Of a stretch of DNA of 36,550 bases, positions 1-7,792 are shown in pieces (positions within the stretch are counted from its first letter, which is position 1; each line of letters begins with the position of its first letter). Origin of the DNA: an uncultured Oscillospiraceae bacterium (lineage in GTDB: Bacteria > Bacillota > Clostridia > Oscillospirales > Oscillospiraceae); contig CANPYX010000026.1 of NCBI GenBank assembly GCA_947588955.1, forward strand, positions 1 through 36,550, read 5' to 3'. The position numbers were made by a program, and so were the translations under genes. Under the pieces are notes generated by a model. That model was not told the origin of the DNA and did no database searches. It saw only the letters and a program-made list of their open reading frames with translations.

Positions 1-81
1 CTCAAGTACCTGGGCGTCAAGGACATAGCCCACAACCAGCCAAAATCTCTCCCCTACCCCACGGAAAACCCCTGGGGATAA
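1..81 (+). CDS. C-terminal 26 residues of an unidentified protein (partial)
   Basis: An open frame enters from the left edge in frame 1 and stops at TAA 79-81. Only 26 residues are visible, ending in PYPTENPWG. I do not recognise the family. It points towards the dlt-like operon on the other strand, and the two are separated by two strong hairpins, which supports a real gene end here. Codon use is GC-rich like its neighbours. Confidence 0.55.
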   Translation, partial: LKYLGVKDIAHNQPKSLPYPTENPWG

Positions 82-87
82 CCGCTT

Positions 88-110
88 GAAAGACCGCTTT
101 GCGGTCTTTC
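88..110. terminator. Perfect 10-bp hairpin after the partial gene
   Basis: GAAAGACCGC, a TTT loop and GCGGTCTTTC form a perfect stem 6 nt after the stop of the left-edge gene. No T-run follows on the plus strand, so it may be one part of a double terminator together with the larger hairpin at 131-176. Confidence 0.5.
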
Positions 111-130
111 AATGCCAAGGGTGAACGCGC

Positions 131-176
131 GGAAAGCCCCGGCAAGAGGTCTGCGGACCTTTCGCCGGGGCTTTCC
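131..176. terminator. Large bidirectional terminator hairpin
   Basis: GGAAAGCCCCGGC (131-143) pairs with GCCGGGGCTTTCC (164-176). A smaller stem, AGGTC/GACCT, sits inside the loop. It lies between two convergent genes. On the plus strand it is followed by TTCT, and a further short inverted repeat (TGTCAC 180-185 / GTGACA 194-199) overlaps the stop of the minus-strand gene. Confidence 0.65.
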
Positions 177-188
177 TTCTGTCACGGT

Positions 189-2033
189 TCACTGTGACAA
201 AAGCTCCATCATGCCGGCGGCGTCCATTCCGCCGGGAACAGCGAGGCGCGGGAGGGCATAAAGCGACTGGGGAAGCCCGGCTACAACGGTGCTTACGCCC
301 GATCTCACGGAGACCGTTGCCGCTGCGCCGCTTTCGGTCAGGGCATATTCCGAAAACACGTCGTACTTGCCGTTCGGGTAGGTGAACACGCGGGCGTCAA
401 GCCCAAGAGCGGAGCTTATCTGCTCCCTCGATTTTAGGTAGTCCGCTGTGAGGGTTTCAAGATATTCCTCCACGCCCTCGCCCTTCTTTCTCAAAACGCC
501 ATCGCGGGCGTCCTCGCCGTCAACAATCTCCGCCTGGTGCATGTCAAAGGAGTGGGACTGTATGTCCAGCACTCCCCGCTCAACGTAAGGCGCCGCGTCC
601 TCAAGGGCGAAGTGGGGCGTCATGGGATAGCCTGTGTCCTTGTAGGTGTCCTTCCCCACGGAAACGCCGATCACCGACACCGTTGCGCAAAGCCCCAGCT
701 CCTCCAAAATAGGCGCCGCGAGCTCAAGGTTGTCGGCGTAGCCGTCGTCAACGGAGATCAGAACCGGTTTTTCCGGCAGCGGCGTGCCGCGGTACACAAA
801 ATCTATGAGGTCCGAGTAGAAAACGGCGTTGTATCCCGCCGCCTTCAGCGCCTCCATCTGCCCGCGGAAGTCGGATATCAGCGCCGTCACGTCCGTGACC
901 TTTTCCGGGTCGTCGGTGAAGGAGTGGTACATCAGTATGGGCACCCTCTCCTGTGGAATCCGCTCCTCCGGACCGGAGGCAAGAAGGCGCGCGTTTCTTT
1001 GGGCAAGCTGAGATACGTTTTCCTCCGTCACATAAACTCCGAAATCCTCCGGCGCCCACACGTCCTCATCTCCGAATATCCGCGCCTCCGCCATAACGCC
1101 CACACAGTTGCGAAAATGCGTGGAATCGTAAAAGTACCGCGGCTCAAAGCTCACCGAGCTCATGGAGAAATCCCAAAACGGCGTCACCTCCGCCAGGGCG
1201 CGGTAAAACCTGTCCGCGTCCTGGGGGTCAACGCCCCGCATATAGTCGGAATAGACGGGACCGCATACCACGGTGAGGTTTACGCCCGCTTCCTCGCAAA
1301 GCTTTTTTATTCTCCCCACGCTCTCCATTGTGCTGTCAATGCTTGTGAGGGCTATATCATACGTGGGGTAGTCGGCGAAATCCGCGTAAGCCTCGCGGGA
1401 GACGTAATCCTCCAAGGAGTCTATCGCCTCCACGTCCCGCTCCCGCTTGTCGTAAGCTCCCGTGCCGAGGTCAAAGGCGTCATAGCCCCTGGCGAAATAT
1501 TCGTCATTTAACCGGTTCATAACCTTGTCAATGGCGTACTGCGGATTCAGAAACAGGTACTTGAGATAGAAGCCGAGTTTCGACCCTCCCGTCACGTCCG
1601 GGTGCATACAGTTGGTCAGGTTGTCCTCCCCCACGTCATAGTGCGCTCCGTTGTCGATGTACACGTTCAAAAAGATATTTTTTACGGTGTAGCTCCCAAT
1701 GAGCCGGCGGGCAAAGTTCTCCACGTCCAGCATGTCCGCGCCGTAGGTGAACATATTGTAAAAATCCGCGCCCATGTACCCGTTGAGCTCCTCCACCGGA
1801 AAGGAGCTTGTGGATGAGCAGCCCAGGATGTAGGAGTCGTATTCGTCGTGGTGTCGCTCAATATACTCCGTCTTTCCGACGCGCGGGTTCATGGACTGGC
1901 TGTACGCGTCCCAGTGGAATATAACGTCCCCGAACACGCCGTAGGGATCGATGAGCACGTTGCCGAGAAGGAGCAGCAGCGCCAGAAGCGCCACTGTGCC
2001 GGCAAAGACGGCAAGCCATTTTTTCGAGTTCAA
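189..2033 (-). CDS. Membrane-anchored SGNH-like / NodB polysaccharide deacetylase fusion
   Basis: The 614-residue protein starts at TTG; no in-frame ATG fits, and GGGAGGG lies about 8 nt upstream. Residues 7-28 are a hydrophobic anchor, which puts the rest outside the cell. Residues about 65-325 look like a DltD/DUF1574-type SGNH hydrolase: GCSSTS near 71-76 and a DSTHF element near 303-307 in the place of the usual D-x-x-H. Residues about 363-614 are a NodB deacetylase with ILMYHSF (366-372), SVDDGY (427-432, standing for TFDDG) and SHSFDMH (493-499), so the metal and catalytic residues are kept. It is the last gene of the dlt-like operon, where dltD would sit. By inference the SGNH half handles acyl transfer or hydrolysis and the NodB half deacetylates a surface glycan. 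The domain calls are firm; the substrate is unknown. Confidence 0.8.
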   Translation of the reverse strand: MNSKKWLAVFAGTVALLALLLLLGNVLIDPYGVFGDVIFHWDAYSQSMNPRVGKTEYIERHHDEYDSYILGCSSTSSFPVEELNGYMGADFYNMFTYGADMLDVENFARRLIGSYTVKNIFLNVYIDNGAHYDVGEDNLTNCMHPDVTGGSKLGFYLKYLFLNPQYAIDKVMNRLNDEYFARGYDAFDLGTGAYDKRERDVEAIDSLEDYVSREAYADFADYPTYDIALTSIDSTMESVGRIKKLCEEAGVNLTVVCGPVYSDYMRGVDPQDADRFYRALAEVTPFWDFSMSSVSFEPRYFYDSTHFRNCVGVMAEARIFGDEDVWAPEDFGVYVTEENVSQLAQRNARLLASGPEERIPQERVPILMYHSFTDDPEKVTDVTALISDFRGQMEALKAAGYNAVFYSDLIDFVYRGTPLPEKPVLISVDDGYADNLELAAPILEELGLCATVSVIGVSVGKDTYKDTGYPMTPHFALEDAAPYVERGVLDIQSHSFDMHQAEIVDGEDARDGVLRKKGEGVEEYLETLTADYLKSREQISSALGLDARVFTYPNGKYDVFSEYALTESGAAATVSVRSGVSTVVAGLPQSLYALPRLAVPGGMDAAGMMELLSQ

Positions 2034-2048
2034 ATCGCCGCCCTCCCC

Positions 2049-3605
2049 TCAGATACGCCCATAGATAAAATCCGCGGTCCCGCCGTTGCCTGTGAGTATG
2101 CCGAAAAACAATATGACCGCCAGCGGCACGAGTATCCCCATCCACTGGACAAAAAAGCCGCGTTTTGCAAGGCTTTGGCGTATCCTGACGCCCCGCTCCT
2201 CAAGCGCCTCCGCGCCCACCACCGCGCAGCACCCCAGGGCTACGACGGCGATGTCGGCGGCTCCCACGCCAAGCCCCGCAAGGCCGGAGGGCAGTGCGCT
2301 TATACGGAAGTCCAGGAACGTCTGCCTGAGCATTATAAACGACATCTTTAGCCATGGGGCGCGGGTGAGGTATCTGCCGAAAAACACGATAACCGCCGTG
2401 CGGACCATGCAAAAGCCCCTGTAAAGCGGGCTTTTGTCGTTTATTCGCAGCGCCCCCTTCAACCTGCCGTATGTGGGGGCCAAAAGTATCGAGGCTGTGA
2501 TTATGCCGCCGTTATATAGCCCGTAGGCAAGGTATGTGTAGTTCGCCCCGTGCCATATGCCGATTATGAAGTAAACTATAAAGGTCGCAAGGGACGTGGG
2601 CAGTATGCGCCCCACCGTCCCGCCAAGACGCTTGCGCGAGAACCTCCCCAGCGCGGCAAAGGGCTTTGAGAGGCTCAGCGGATAAAATACGTAATCCTTC
2701 ATCCACGCGCCCAGCGTCATGTGCCAGCGCCGCCAAAATTCCGCCAGGGACACGGAAAAAAGCGGGCGGCGGAAGTTCTCCGCCATATCTATGCCAAAAA
2801 GCCGCGCCGTGCCGCGGACGATGTCTATTCCGCCGGAGAAGTCGGCATACAGCTCCACGGTGTACATCAGCACCGCGAATGCCACCACGCTCCCCGGATA
2901 GGCGCCGCCGTTGGCGTAAACCGGCGCCACGGCGACCGACGCCCTGCCGGCAATGACCAGCTTTTTAAAATATCCCCACATCATCAGCTGTATCCCGTCC
3001 CGCAGGTTGTCCGTGTCAAGGTCATGCCCCTCCATGAGCTGCGGCTGCAAACGGCCGAACCTGTCAATGGGCCCCTGGACCATCTGGGGGAAGAAGGATA
3101 CAAAGAGGAAGTATTTGAAAAAATTCCGCTCCGCCGAAACGCTGCCTCTGGAGACATCCACCACATAGCCGACGGACTGGAATATGTAAAACGAAATTCC
3201 CATGGGCAGCAGGAGCCCAAATGTGGGCAGAGCAATACCCGTCCCGGCGGAGATCGCCTCGGCGGTGAAGTCCCAGTATTTTATTACAAAAAGCATACCG
3301 AAGTTGACGACGCACACAGCGGCGACGATGAGGTGCCGCCTGCGGTCAAAGATGCCCCGGCTCTCGCGCCTTTTCTCCTCCGGCATGGCGCGGCGGTCGC
3401 TGTTCAGCTTCCCCAGGGCTGCGCCGGCAAGGTACGTGCTCACCGCTGTCACGGCGAGGTATCCCATGACGGAAACGCCGCCTTGGGCGTAAAACACCAC
3501 CCCCGCCGCCAAAAGCGCCCACCAACGGCGCTTTTTCGGCAGGATATAATACACCGCGACGGCAACCGCCGCAAACAGCAGGAAGCTCCAGGAGGTCAGG
3601 GACAT
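2049..3605 (-). CDS. MBOAT membrane acyltransferase, DltB/AlgI type
   Basis: This 518-residue polytopic protein belongs to the membrane-bound O-acyltransferase family, which passes acyl groups from a carrier protein or CoA across the membrane to a surface polymer. The hallmarks are ISFYIFQSVGYVVD, the FWRRWHMTLGAWMKDYVFYPL region, and IIGIWHGANYTYLAYG with the expected active-site histidine (WHG). Length and about 11 hydrophobic segments fit DltB/AlgI proteins. Its ATG overlaps the stop of the carrier-protein gene by one base (TAATG), implying translational coupling. The next gene starts 15 nt after its stop. In this operon it is the natural partner that takes the aminoacyl or acyl group from the 3605-3832 carrier protein. 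Confidence 0.88.
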   Translation of the reverse strand: MSLTSWSFLLFAAVAVAVYYILPKKRRWWALLAAGVVFYAQGGVSVMGYLAVTAVSTYLAGAALGKLNSDRRAMPEEKRRESRGIFDRRRHLIVAAVCVVNFGMLFVIKYWDFTAEAISAGTGIALPTFGLLLPMGISFYIFQSVGYVVDVSRGSVSAERNFFKYFLFVSFFPQMVQGPIDRFGRLQPQLMEGHDLDTDNLRDGIQLMMWGYFKKLVIAGRASVAVAPVYANGGAYPGSVVAFAVLMYTVELYADFSGGIDIVRGTARLFGIDMAENFRRPLFSVSLAEFWRRWHMTLGAWMKDYVFYPLSLSKPFAALGRFSRKRLGGTVGRILPTSLATFIVYFIIGIWHGANYTYLAYGLYNGGIITASILLAPTYGRLKGALRINDKSPLYRGFCMVRTAVIVFFGRYLTRAPWLKMSFIMLRQTFLDFRISALPSGLAGLGVGAADIAVVALGCCAVVGAEALEERGVRIRQSLAKRGFFVQWMGILVPLAVILFFGILTGNGGTADFIYGRI

Positions 3606-3832
3606 TATCTCTCCCCCGCCCGCCGCACAAGTTCATAGATGGTCTCGGCGCTCCGGAAGTTCTCAGGCGTCAGGTCGTCCACGTCGATCCTCACGCCGTA
3701 GACCGCCATGAGCTCCGTGACGATCATCACAATATCAAGACTCGTTATAAGCCCGTCGTCAACCAGATCGGTCTCCGAGGCGAAGTCAATGCCGGGGCAT
3801 ACGCCGCTGAGTGTCTCAATAAGCTTGTCCAT
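3605..3832 (-). CDS. Acyl/peptidyl carrier protein, DltC-like
   Basis: A 75-residue acidic, helical protein of carrier-protein size. The DDGLITSLDIVMIV segment holds the predicted phosphopantetheine Ser31 in an SLD context. It would be loaded by the AMP-forming ligase at 4657-6177 and would present the thioester to the MBOAT protein. The ribosome binding site AAAGGGG overlaps the end of the GNAT gene, 4 nt away. Its stop overlaps the MBOAT start. The sequence is closer to generic DltC/ACP proteins than to fatty-acid ACP (no DSLD with the usual flanks), so a dedicated role in the operon is likely. Confidence 0.85.
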   Translation of the reverse strand: MDKLIETLSGVCPGIDFASETDLVDDGLITSLDIVMIVTELMAVYGVRIDVDDLTPENFRSAETIYELVRRAGER

Positions 3833-3836
3833 ATGG

Positions 3837-4679
3837 TCAAACCCCTTTCAAAAATACAATGGAATACCGCCCGTCCGGGGCGAATCCGCGGCTTTTGTAA
3901 GCCGCCATCGCGGGCGCGTTTTCCGCCCCCGTCCAAACCGAGGTCCTGAGACCCGGCGTGATTTGCAAAAAGCCGTCAATGAGCCTTTCCGAAAGCCCGC
4001 GCCCTCGAAACGGCGCGTCCACCGCCAGGTGGCGTATCTCCGCCTGCCTGCCGGTGATTTTAAAGCGCAAAATGCCGGCGATTTCGCCGTCCTCCCGCAC
4101 AGTCAGGACCCTGCCGGAGGATATGTCCGACGAAAGCTCCGCCTCACCCGGCAGGCAGCCGGTAAGCGGGGAGAAGCAATTTTGAAGTATCTCTGAGACC
4201 CTTTTTACCCCCTCTCGGACCCCATTCTGACCCCATTCGGGGGGTATCCGGACCCCTTTCGGACCCTGTTCTGGGGGTGTTTGGACCCCTTTCGGACCAC
4301 GTTTGGGGGGTGTTTGGACCACATTGGGGGCAGCTTTGGCGGCGTTGGGAGCACGTGTAAGGCGCAGCCGGCGGAGCGCCGGGACAAACCCCGCGGAGGT
4401 GAAGGCGTCGGTCAGCCGGCGGCTGTCGGCGCCGGGGGCGAATACCGCCTCGGAGACGACGGCGCCGGATATTTCCGGCAGCTCCGGGGCGTTCATGAGG
4501 AAGGTCAGCAGCCTGAAGCCGTCGCGTTTGCGGAAAATAAACAGCCCGGTCCGCGTCTCCAGAAGCTCAAGCTCCTCGCCCCTCAGCGCCTCCGGCGAAG
4601 CCAAATTTGTCATTACCCCCGGTCGGAGGTGCGCCGGAATGAGGGCAGCCGCCTCCTCAAAGCCTGCGGGATTTGTCAT
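3837..4679 (-). CDS. Two-part GNAT acetyltransferase with an 11-residue repeat linker
   Basis: 280 residues. An ATG at 4685 is also possible, but 4679 has the better spacing (9 nt) from GGAGGG at 4689-4694. The gene overlaps the end of the ligase gene by 23 nt. The C-terminal part is a GNAT acetyltransferase: RHLAVDAPFRGRGLSERL is the acetyl-CoA binding motif A, followed by a VWTGAENAPAMAAYKSRGF motif-B segment. The N-terminal 120 residues are poorly recognisable and may be a degenerate second GNAT lobe. Between them lies a Pro/Gly-rich linker of 11-residue repeats (GPKGVQTPPEQ, GPKGVRIPPEW and similar), encoded by a 33-bp tandem repeat. Its place between the ligase and the carrier protein suggests it acetylates the activated amino acid or polymer, but that is inference. 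Confidence 0.78.
   Translation of the reverse strand: MTNPAGFEEAAALIPAHLRPGVMTNLASPEALRGEELELLETRTGLFIFRKRDGFRLLTFLMNAPELPEISGAVVSEAVFAPGADSRRLTDAFTSAGFVPALRRLRLTRAPNAAKAAPNVVQTPPKRGPKGVQTPPEQGPKGVRIPPEWGQNGVREGVKRVSEILQNCFSPLTGCLPGEAELSSDISSGRVLTVREDGEIAGILRFKITGRQAEIRHLAVDAPFRGRGLSERLIDGFLQITPGLRTSVWTGAENAPAMAAYKSRGFAPDGRYSIVFLKGV
4217..4330. repeat. 33-bp in-frame tandem repeat (minisatellite) inside the GNAT gene
   Basis: Units at 4217-4249, 4250-4282 and 4283-4315 are each 33 bp, with a partial fourth at 4316-4330. Each unit is itself built from 11-bp blocks such as GGACCCCTTTC and GGGGGGTGTTT. As 33 is a multiple of 3, changes in copy number keep the reading frame and only change the length of the inter-domain linker. 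Confidence 0.85.
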
Positions 4680-6177
4680 CCTCATATTCCCTCCGAAGTC
4701 CGGGCCTGTCCGCCTTGCCGTTTTGGTTCCTGGGCAGACTGTCATATTGCCGGTATATGTTTGGAAGCATGTATCCGGGGAGATGCTCACGCAGGCGTGA
4801 GGTTATCTCGCCGGGGGCGGCGTCCCCCTCATAGGCGCAGACGATCCTGTCCGTCTCGCCGTCAAAGAAGCACACGGCGCTCCTGACGCCCTCAACGGCG
4901 CTGAGGGCGGTTTCTATCTCGCCGATCTCTATGCGGTAGCCCAGGTGCTTGATCTGCCCGTCGGCGCGGCTGGAGAAGTAGAGGAGCCCGTCCTCTCCCT
5001 CATGGGCAAGGTCGCCGGTGCGGTAGATGATGTCGCGCCAATACGGGTTCATGGGGTTTTGTATAAACGCGCCCGCCGTCCTTTCGGGGTCGGCAAAGTA
5101 GCCCCTTGCAACGCCGGAGCCACGGACGCAGATCTCGCCTGTCTCGCCCTTTTTTACGGGCTTTAGCTCCGAATCAAGAAGCATTATTTCCATATTTTCA
5201 CAAGCCCTGCCTATGGGTATCTGCTCGCCGTTTGAAAATTCGCGGTCTATGACGTAGTACGTGCAGTCCACCGTCACCTCGGTGGGCCCGTAGAGGTTCA
5301 CAAAAACCGCCTCCGGGAGGGCGCGCCGCCAGACGTTGAGGTCCCTGGCGTAAAGCGTCTCGCCGCCGAGTATTACCTTTTTCACCGACTTGGGGACGGC
5401 GCGGTCCAGTATCCCCGACGACGCCGTCATGGAAAAGGCGGAGGTGGACCAGATGAGGGTGGTGACGCTCCGCGCGGAAATCTCCTCCACCAGGAGCTTT
5501 GGGAACATGAAGCATTTTCGCGGGATGATGTGGGCTGTGGCGCCGCATTTTATAGTGAGCCACAAATCCTTCACCGACAGGTCAAAGTAAAACGGCGCCT
5601 GATTGCCCATCACATCTTTTTCCGTAATATCCAGCGTAGGCGCCATCCATTCCAAAAAGTCTATGAGCGCCCTATGGGGTATAACTATGCCCTTGGGCTC
5701 CCCCGTGGAGCCGGAGGTGAATATCATGTAGACAGGGTCCAGATCCAGGACCCTTTCACGGCGGGCGGCAAGACCTTGTGGGTCGGGCTCGGCATCCGGC
5801 AGCGCGGATATGGGCACGGCGTCAAAGGGAAGCCCCTCCGCGTCCTTCTCGCTTTCGCATAGTATCGCCTCTGGCGACAGGCGGAGGAGGATATTTTCAA
5901 GCCGTTTTTTCGGCATTTTCCTGTCCAGCGGAACATAAAAGCACCCGGCGGCAAGCACGCCCATAAAGGCGCGCACCGCGTCAACGCTCCGTTCGCACAG
6001 CACCGCCACGGGTCTTGCCGCGCGGCAGCCCATGCCCGCAAGGGCGGAACCGATTTTAATTGCCCCGCTCTCCAACTCGCCGAAAGTGACGCCCTCGCCG
6101 CCCTCGGCAAACGCGAGCTTGTCCGAAAAGCGCCCCGCGGAGGCGGAGAGATATTCAAAAGCGTTTTTGATATACAT
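4657..6177 (-). CDS. AMP-forming amino-acid ligase, DltA-like adenylation enzyme
   Basis: 506 residues, the usual DltA length, and the first gene of the operon. It should adenylate an amino (or other) acid and load it on the carrier protein. Core motifs are complete: FTSGSTGEPKG (A3, 153-163), FYFDLSVKDL (A4, 196-205, with the amine-binding Asp199), NLYGPTEVT (A5, 294-302), YRTGDLA (A7, 385-391) and the catalytic lysine in NQNGKADR (A10, K488). The NQAPFYFDLSV stretch matches DltA closely. However, the LGGETL segment (270-275) has Gly where DltA enzymes carry the FCGE cysteine linked to D-alanine selectivity, so the substrate may not be D-Ala. The ribosome binding site is weak (GGCGGTAGAAGT). 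Confidence 0.85.
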   Translation of the reverse strand: MYIKNAFEYLSASAGRFSDKLAFAEGGEGVTFGELESGAIKIGSALAGMGCRAARPVAVLCERSVDAVRAFMGVLAAGCFYVPLDRKMPKKRLENILLRLSPEAILCESEKDAEGLPFDAVPISALPDAEPDPQGLAARRERVLDLDPVYMIFTSGSTGEPKGIVIPHRALIDFLEWMAPTLDITEKDVMGNQAPFYFDLSVKDLWLTIKCGATAHIIPRKCFMFPKLLVEEISARSVTTLIWSTSAFSMTASSGILDRAVPKSVKKVILGGETLYARDLNVWRRALPEAVFVNLYGPTEVTVDCTYYVIDREFSNGEQIPIGRACENMEIMLLDSELKPVKKGETGEICVRGSGVARGYFADPERTAGAFIQNPMNPYWRDIIYRTGDLAHEGEDGLLYFSSRADGQIKHLGYRIEIGEIETALSAVEGVRSAVCFFDGETDRIVCAYEGDAAPGEITSRLREHLPGYMLPNIYRQYDSLPRNQNGKADRPGLRREYEDDKSRRL

Positions 6178-6220
6178 ACTTCTACCGCCAAAAAACAGTC
6201 AATCGCGGACATAAATCATG

Positions 6221-6271
6221 TACAATATCCGCGTACACGGATATTGTATCATATTTTTCGGAACATATCAA
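6221..6271 (-). promoter_or_regulatory. Operon promoter P1 with palindromic operator over the -10
   Basis: Reading the minus strand, -35 TTGATA (6266-6271), a 17-bp spacer and -10 TACAAT (6243-6248, with an upstream TG) form a strong sigma-A promoter 66 nt before the ligase gene. The -10 is the outer end of a perfect inverted repeat, TACAATATCCG (6221-6231) / CGGATATTGTA (6238-6248), with a 6-nt centre. A repressor bound there would block the promoter. Confidence 0.7.
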
Positions 6272-6328
6272 CCGCCGCGTTCCCTTTTATATAGCTTGAA
6301 AAAGACGGCGTTTTTTGGTTACAGGTGC

Positions 6329-6380
6329 ATTATACCACGGAGTAAAGCAAAAGTCAAGTAAAATTTTAAAGTAAAGTAAA
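6329..6380 (-). promoter_or_regulatory. Operon promoter P2 with iterated TTTACT motifs
   Basis: A second consensus-like promoter on the minus strand: TTGACT (6352-6357), 17 bp, TATAAT (6329-6334), with TGG giving an extended -10. The transcript would carry a leader of about 145 nt through P1. At and just upstream of the -35, the minus strand has several TTTACT/TTTACTT repeats within about 40 bp. This arrangement is typical of direct-repeat sites for response regulators. Confidence 0.6.
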
Positions 6381-6742
6381 ATACGGCAAGATTTGCAATG
6401 TTTTTCCCTGCCGGAAGAGTCAAGGGGATATACGGCGGGGCAAAGCAGGCGTCCCGCGGAGGCAATGCCATTTTGTTAAGAACCCTATGGCAGTAAATCA
6501 TCCGCCCCGCGCCAGAGGGAAGTTTATAACTCTATAAATTCGCAAAAAGCCGGAGACTATGTATAGACGTGTCCCCAAAGGGGTTTGAAGCGTTTTAACA
6601 AACGGAAATTTATAGGGGCGGGTTTTTATTGATTTTCGGGGGCGGGTGTGGTAAGCTTTCGTAAAGGGCGGGACCGTGGGTGAAATATGGGACACGTTTT
6701 GCTGTATGATGGGGTCAGGGAAAAAGGAAAGGGGCGGCGTAT
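6381..6742. other. Intergenic region between the dlt-like operon and the WYL regulator
   Basis: About 360 bp without a convincing gene. It contains a short CCCCAAAGGGG hairpin followed by GTTTGAAGCGTTTT at about 6573-6597, which echoes the terminator stem found after rubrerythrin (23850-23868). A TATGAT at about 6705 could be the -10 for the WYL gene, but its -35 is poor. AAAGGGG upstream of 6743 is the WYL ribosome binding site. Confidence 0.4.
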
Positions 6743-7732
6743 ATGGCGAAATCATCGGGGCAAAAGCTGAAAATACTTTACATTATGGACTATCTTTTGA
6801 GGAACACCGACGAGGAACACCCGGCGTCGCTGGCGGAGCTGACGGCGTACCTGGAAAAGCAGGAGATCTCCGTCCGGCGAAAGACGCTCTACGATGACAT
6901 TGACACCCTCCGCGCCTTCGGGATGGACATAATCATGACCAACACCGGGCGCAACTACGGCTACTACGTGGCGAGCCGGGACTTTGAACTGCCGGAGCTG
7001 AAGCTTTTGGTGGACAGCGTACAGGCGTCGAAATTTATAACGCAGAAAAAGACGGTGTCGCTCATAGGGAAGATAGAGAAGCTAACCAGCGTCCACCGGG
7101 CGAAGGCGCTCCAGGGGCAGGTGTTTGTGAAAAACAGGATAAAGACCATGAACGAGTCCATCTATTACAACGTGGACGAGCTTCACGGGGCGATAGCCGA
7201 CAGGGTGAAGATACGCTTTAAATATTTTGAGTTCACCCCCGACAAGCAGCGCCGCTTCCGCCGGAACGGGGATTGGTACGTGGCGAGTCCCTACGCCCTC
7301 ACCTGGGACGACGAGAATTACTACCTTGTGGCATACGACTCGGACGCCGGGCACATAAAGCACTACCGGGTGGACAAGATGGCGAGCATATCCGCCATTG
7401 CCGAGCCCAGAGACGGGGAGGACGCCTTCAACGCGACGGACATGGGGGCTTACACCCGCAGTGTGTTCGGGATGTTCGCCGGAGAGCCGGAGACGGTGCT
7501 GATGCGCTTTGAAAATCACCTTGCGGGGGCGGTCATTGACAGGCTGGGGCAGGAGGTCATGACCATACCCGACGGGTCGGACCACTTCACCGTCTCGGCG
7601 AGGGTGGTGCCGAGCCCGCAATTTTTCGCCTGGGTCTTCGGCTTCGGCGCCGGCGCGCAGATACTCGGCCCCGCCGGTGTGCGGGAGAAGATGTCGGCGC
7701 AGCTGCGGGCCGCGGCGGAGCTCTATTCGTGA
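6743..7732 (+). CDS. HTH-WYL domain transcriptional regulator
   Basis: 329 residues. The N-terminal 70 residues are a winged helix of the HTH_11/DeoR kind (LKILYIMDYLL, then VRRKTLYDDIDTLRAFGMDI as the recognition region). Residues about 140-230 are a WYL domain (RVKIRFKYFEF, WYVASPYALTWDDENYYLVAYD), which commonly senses a small ligand or nucleic acid. A WCX-type C-terminal extension ends in GVREKMSAQLRAAAELY. It is divergent from the dlt-like operon and upstream of a small membrane/esterase pair with its own promoter, so it may regulate either neighbour. The palindrome at 6221-6248 is one candidate operator. Confidence 0.85.
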   Translation: MAKSSGQKLKILYIMDYLLRNTDEEHPASLAELTAYLEKQEISVRRKTLYDDIDTLRAFGMDIIMTNTGRNYGYYVASRDFELPELKLLVDSVQASKFITQKKTVSLIGKIEKLTSVHRAKALQGQVFVKNRIKTMNESIYYNVDELHGAIADRVKIRFKYFEFTPDKQRRFRRNGDWYVASPYALTWDDENYYLVAYDSDAGHIKHYRVDKMASISAIAEPRDGEDAFNATDMGAYTRSVFGMFAGEPETVLMRFENHLAGAVIDRLGQEVMTIPDGSDHFTVSARVVPSPQFFAWVFGFGAGAQILGPAGVREKMSAQLRAAAELYS

Positions 7733-7741
7733 AAAACACCC

Positions 7742-7770
7742 TTGACGTATCCCCCGCGGCGTGGCAAAAT
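7742..7770 (+). promoter_or_regulatory. Sigma-A promoter for the YcxB-like/esterase pair
   Basis: TTGACG (7742-7747), a 17-bp spacer and CAAAAT (7765-7770) preceded by TGG. It starts 10 nt after the WYL stop codon and is followed by a strong AAAGGAGG site before the ATG at 7793. Confidence 0.6.
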
Positions 7771-7792
7771 ATGACGTAAAGGAGGCGGTTTC

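Noticed and set aside
537-1511. Long plus-strand open frame (324 codons) opposite the SGNH-NodB gene
   Set aside because: It is antisense to a gene with clear domains, has no ribosome binding site, and its Arg/His/Val-rich composition is typical of the shadow of a GC-rich gene.
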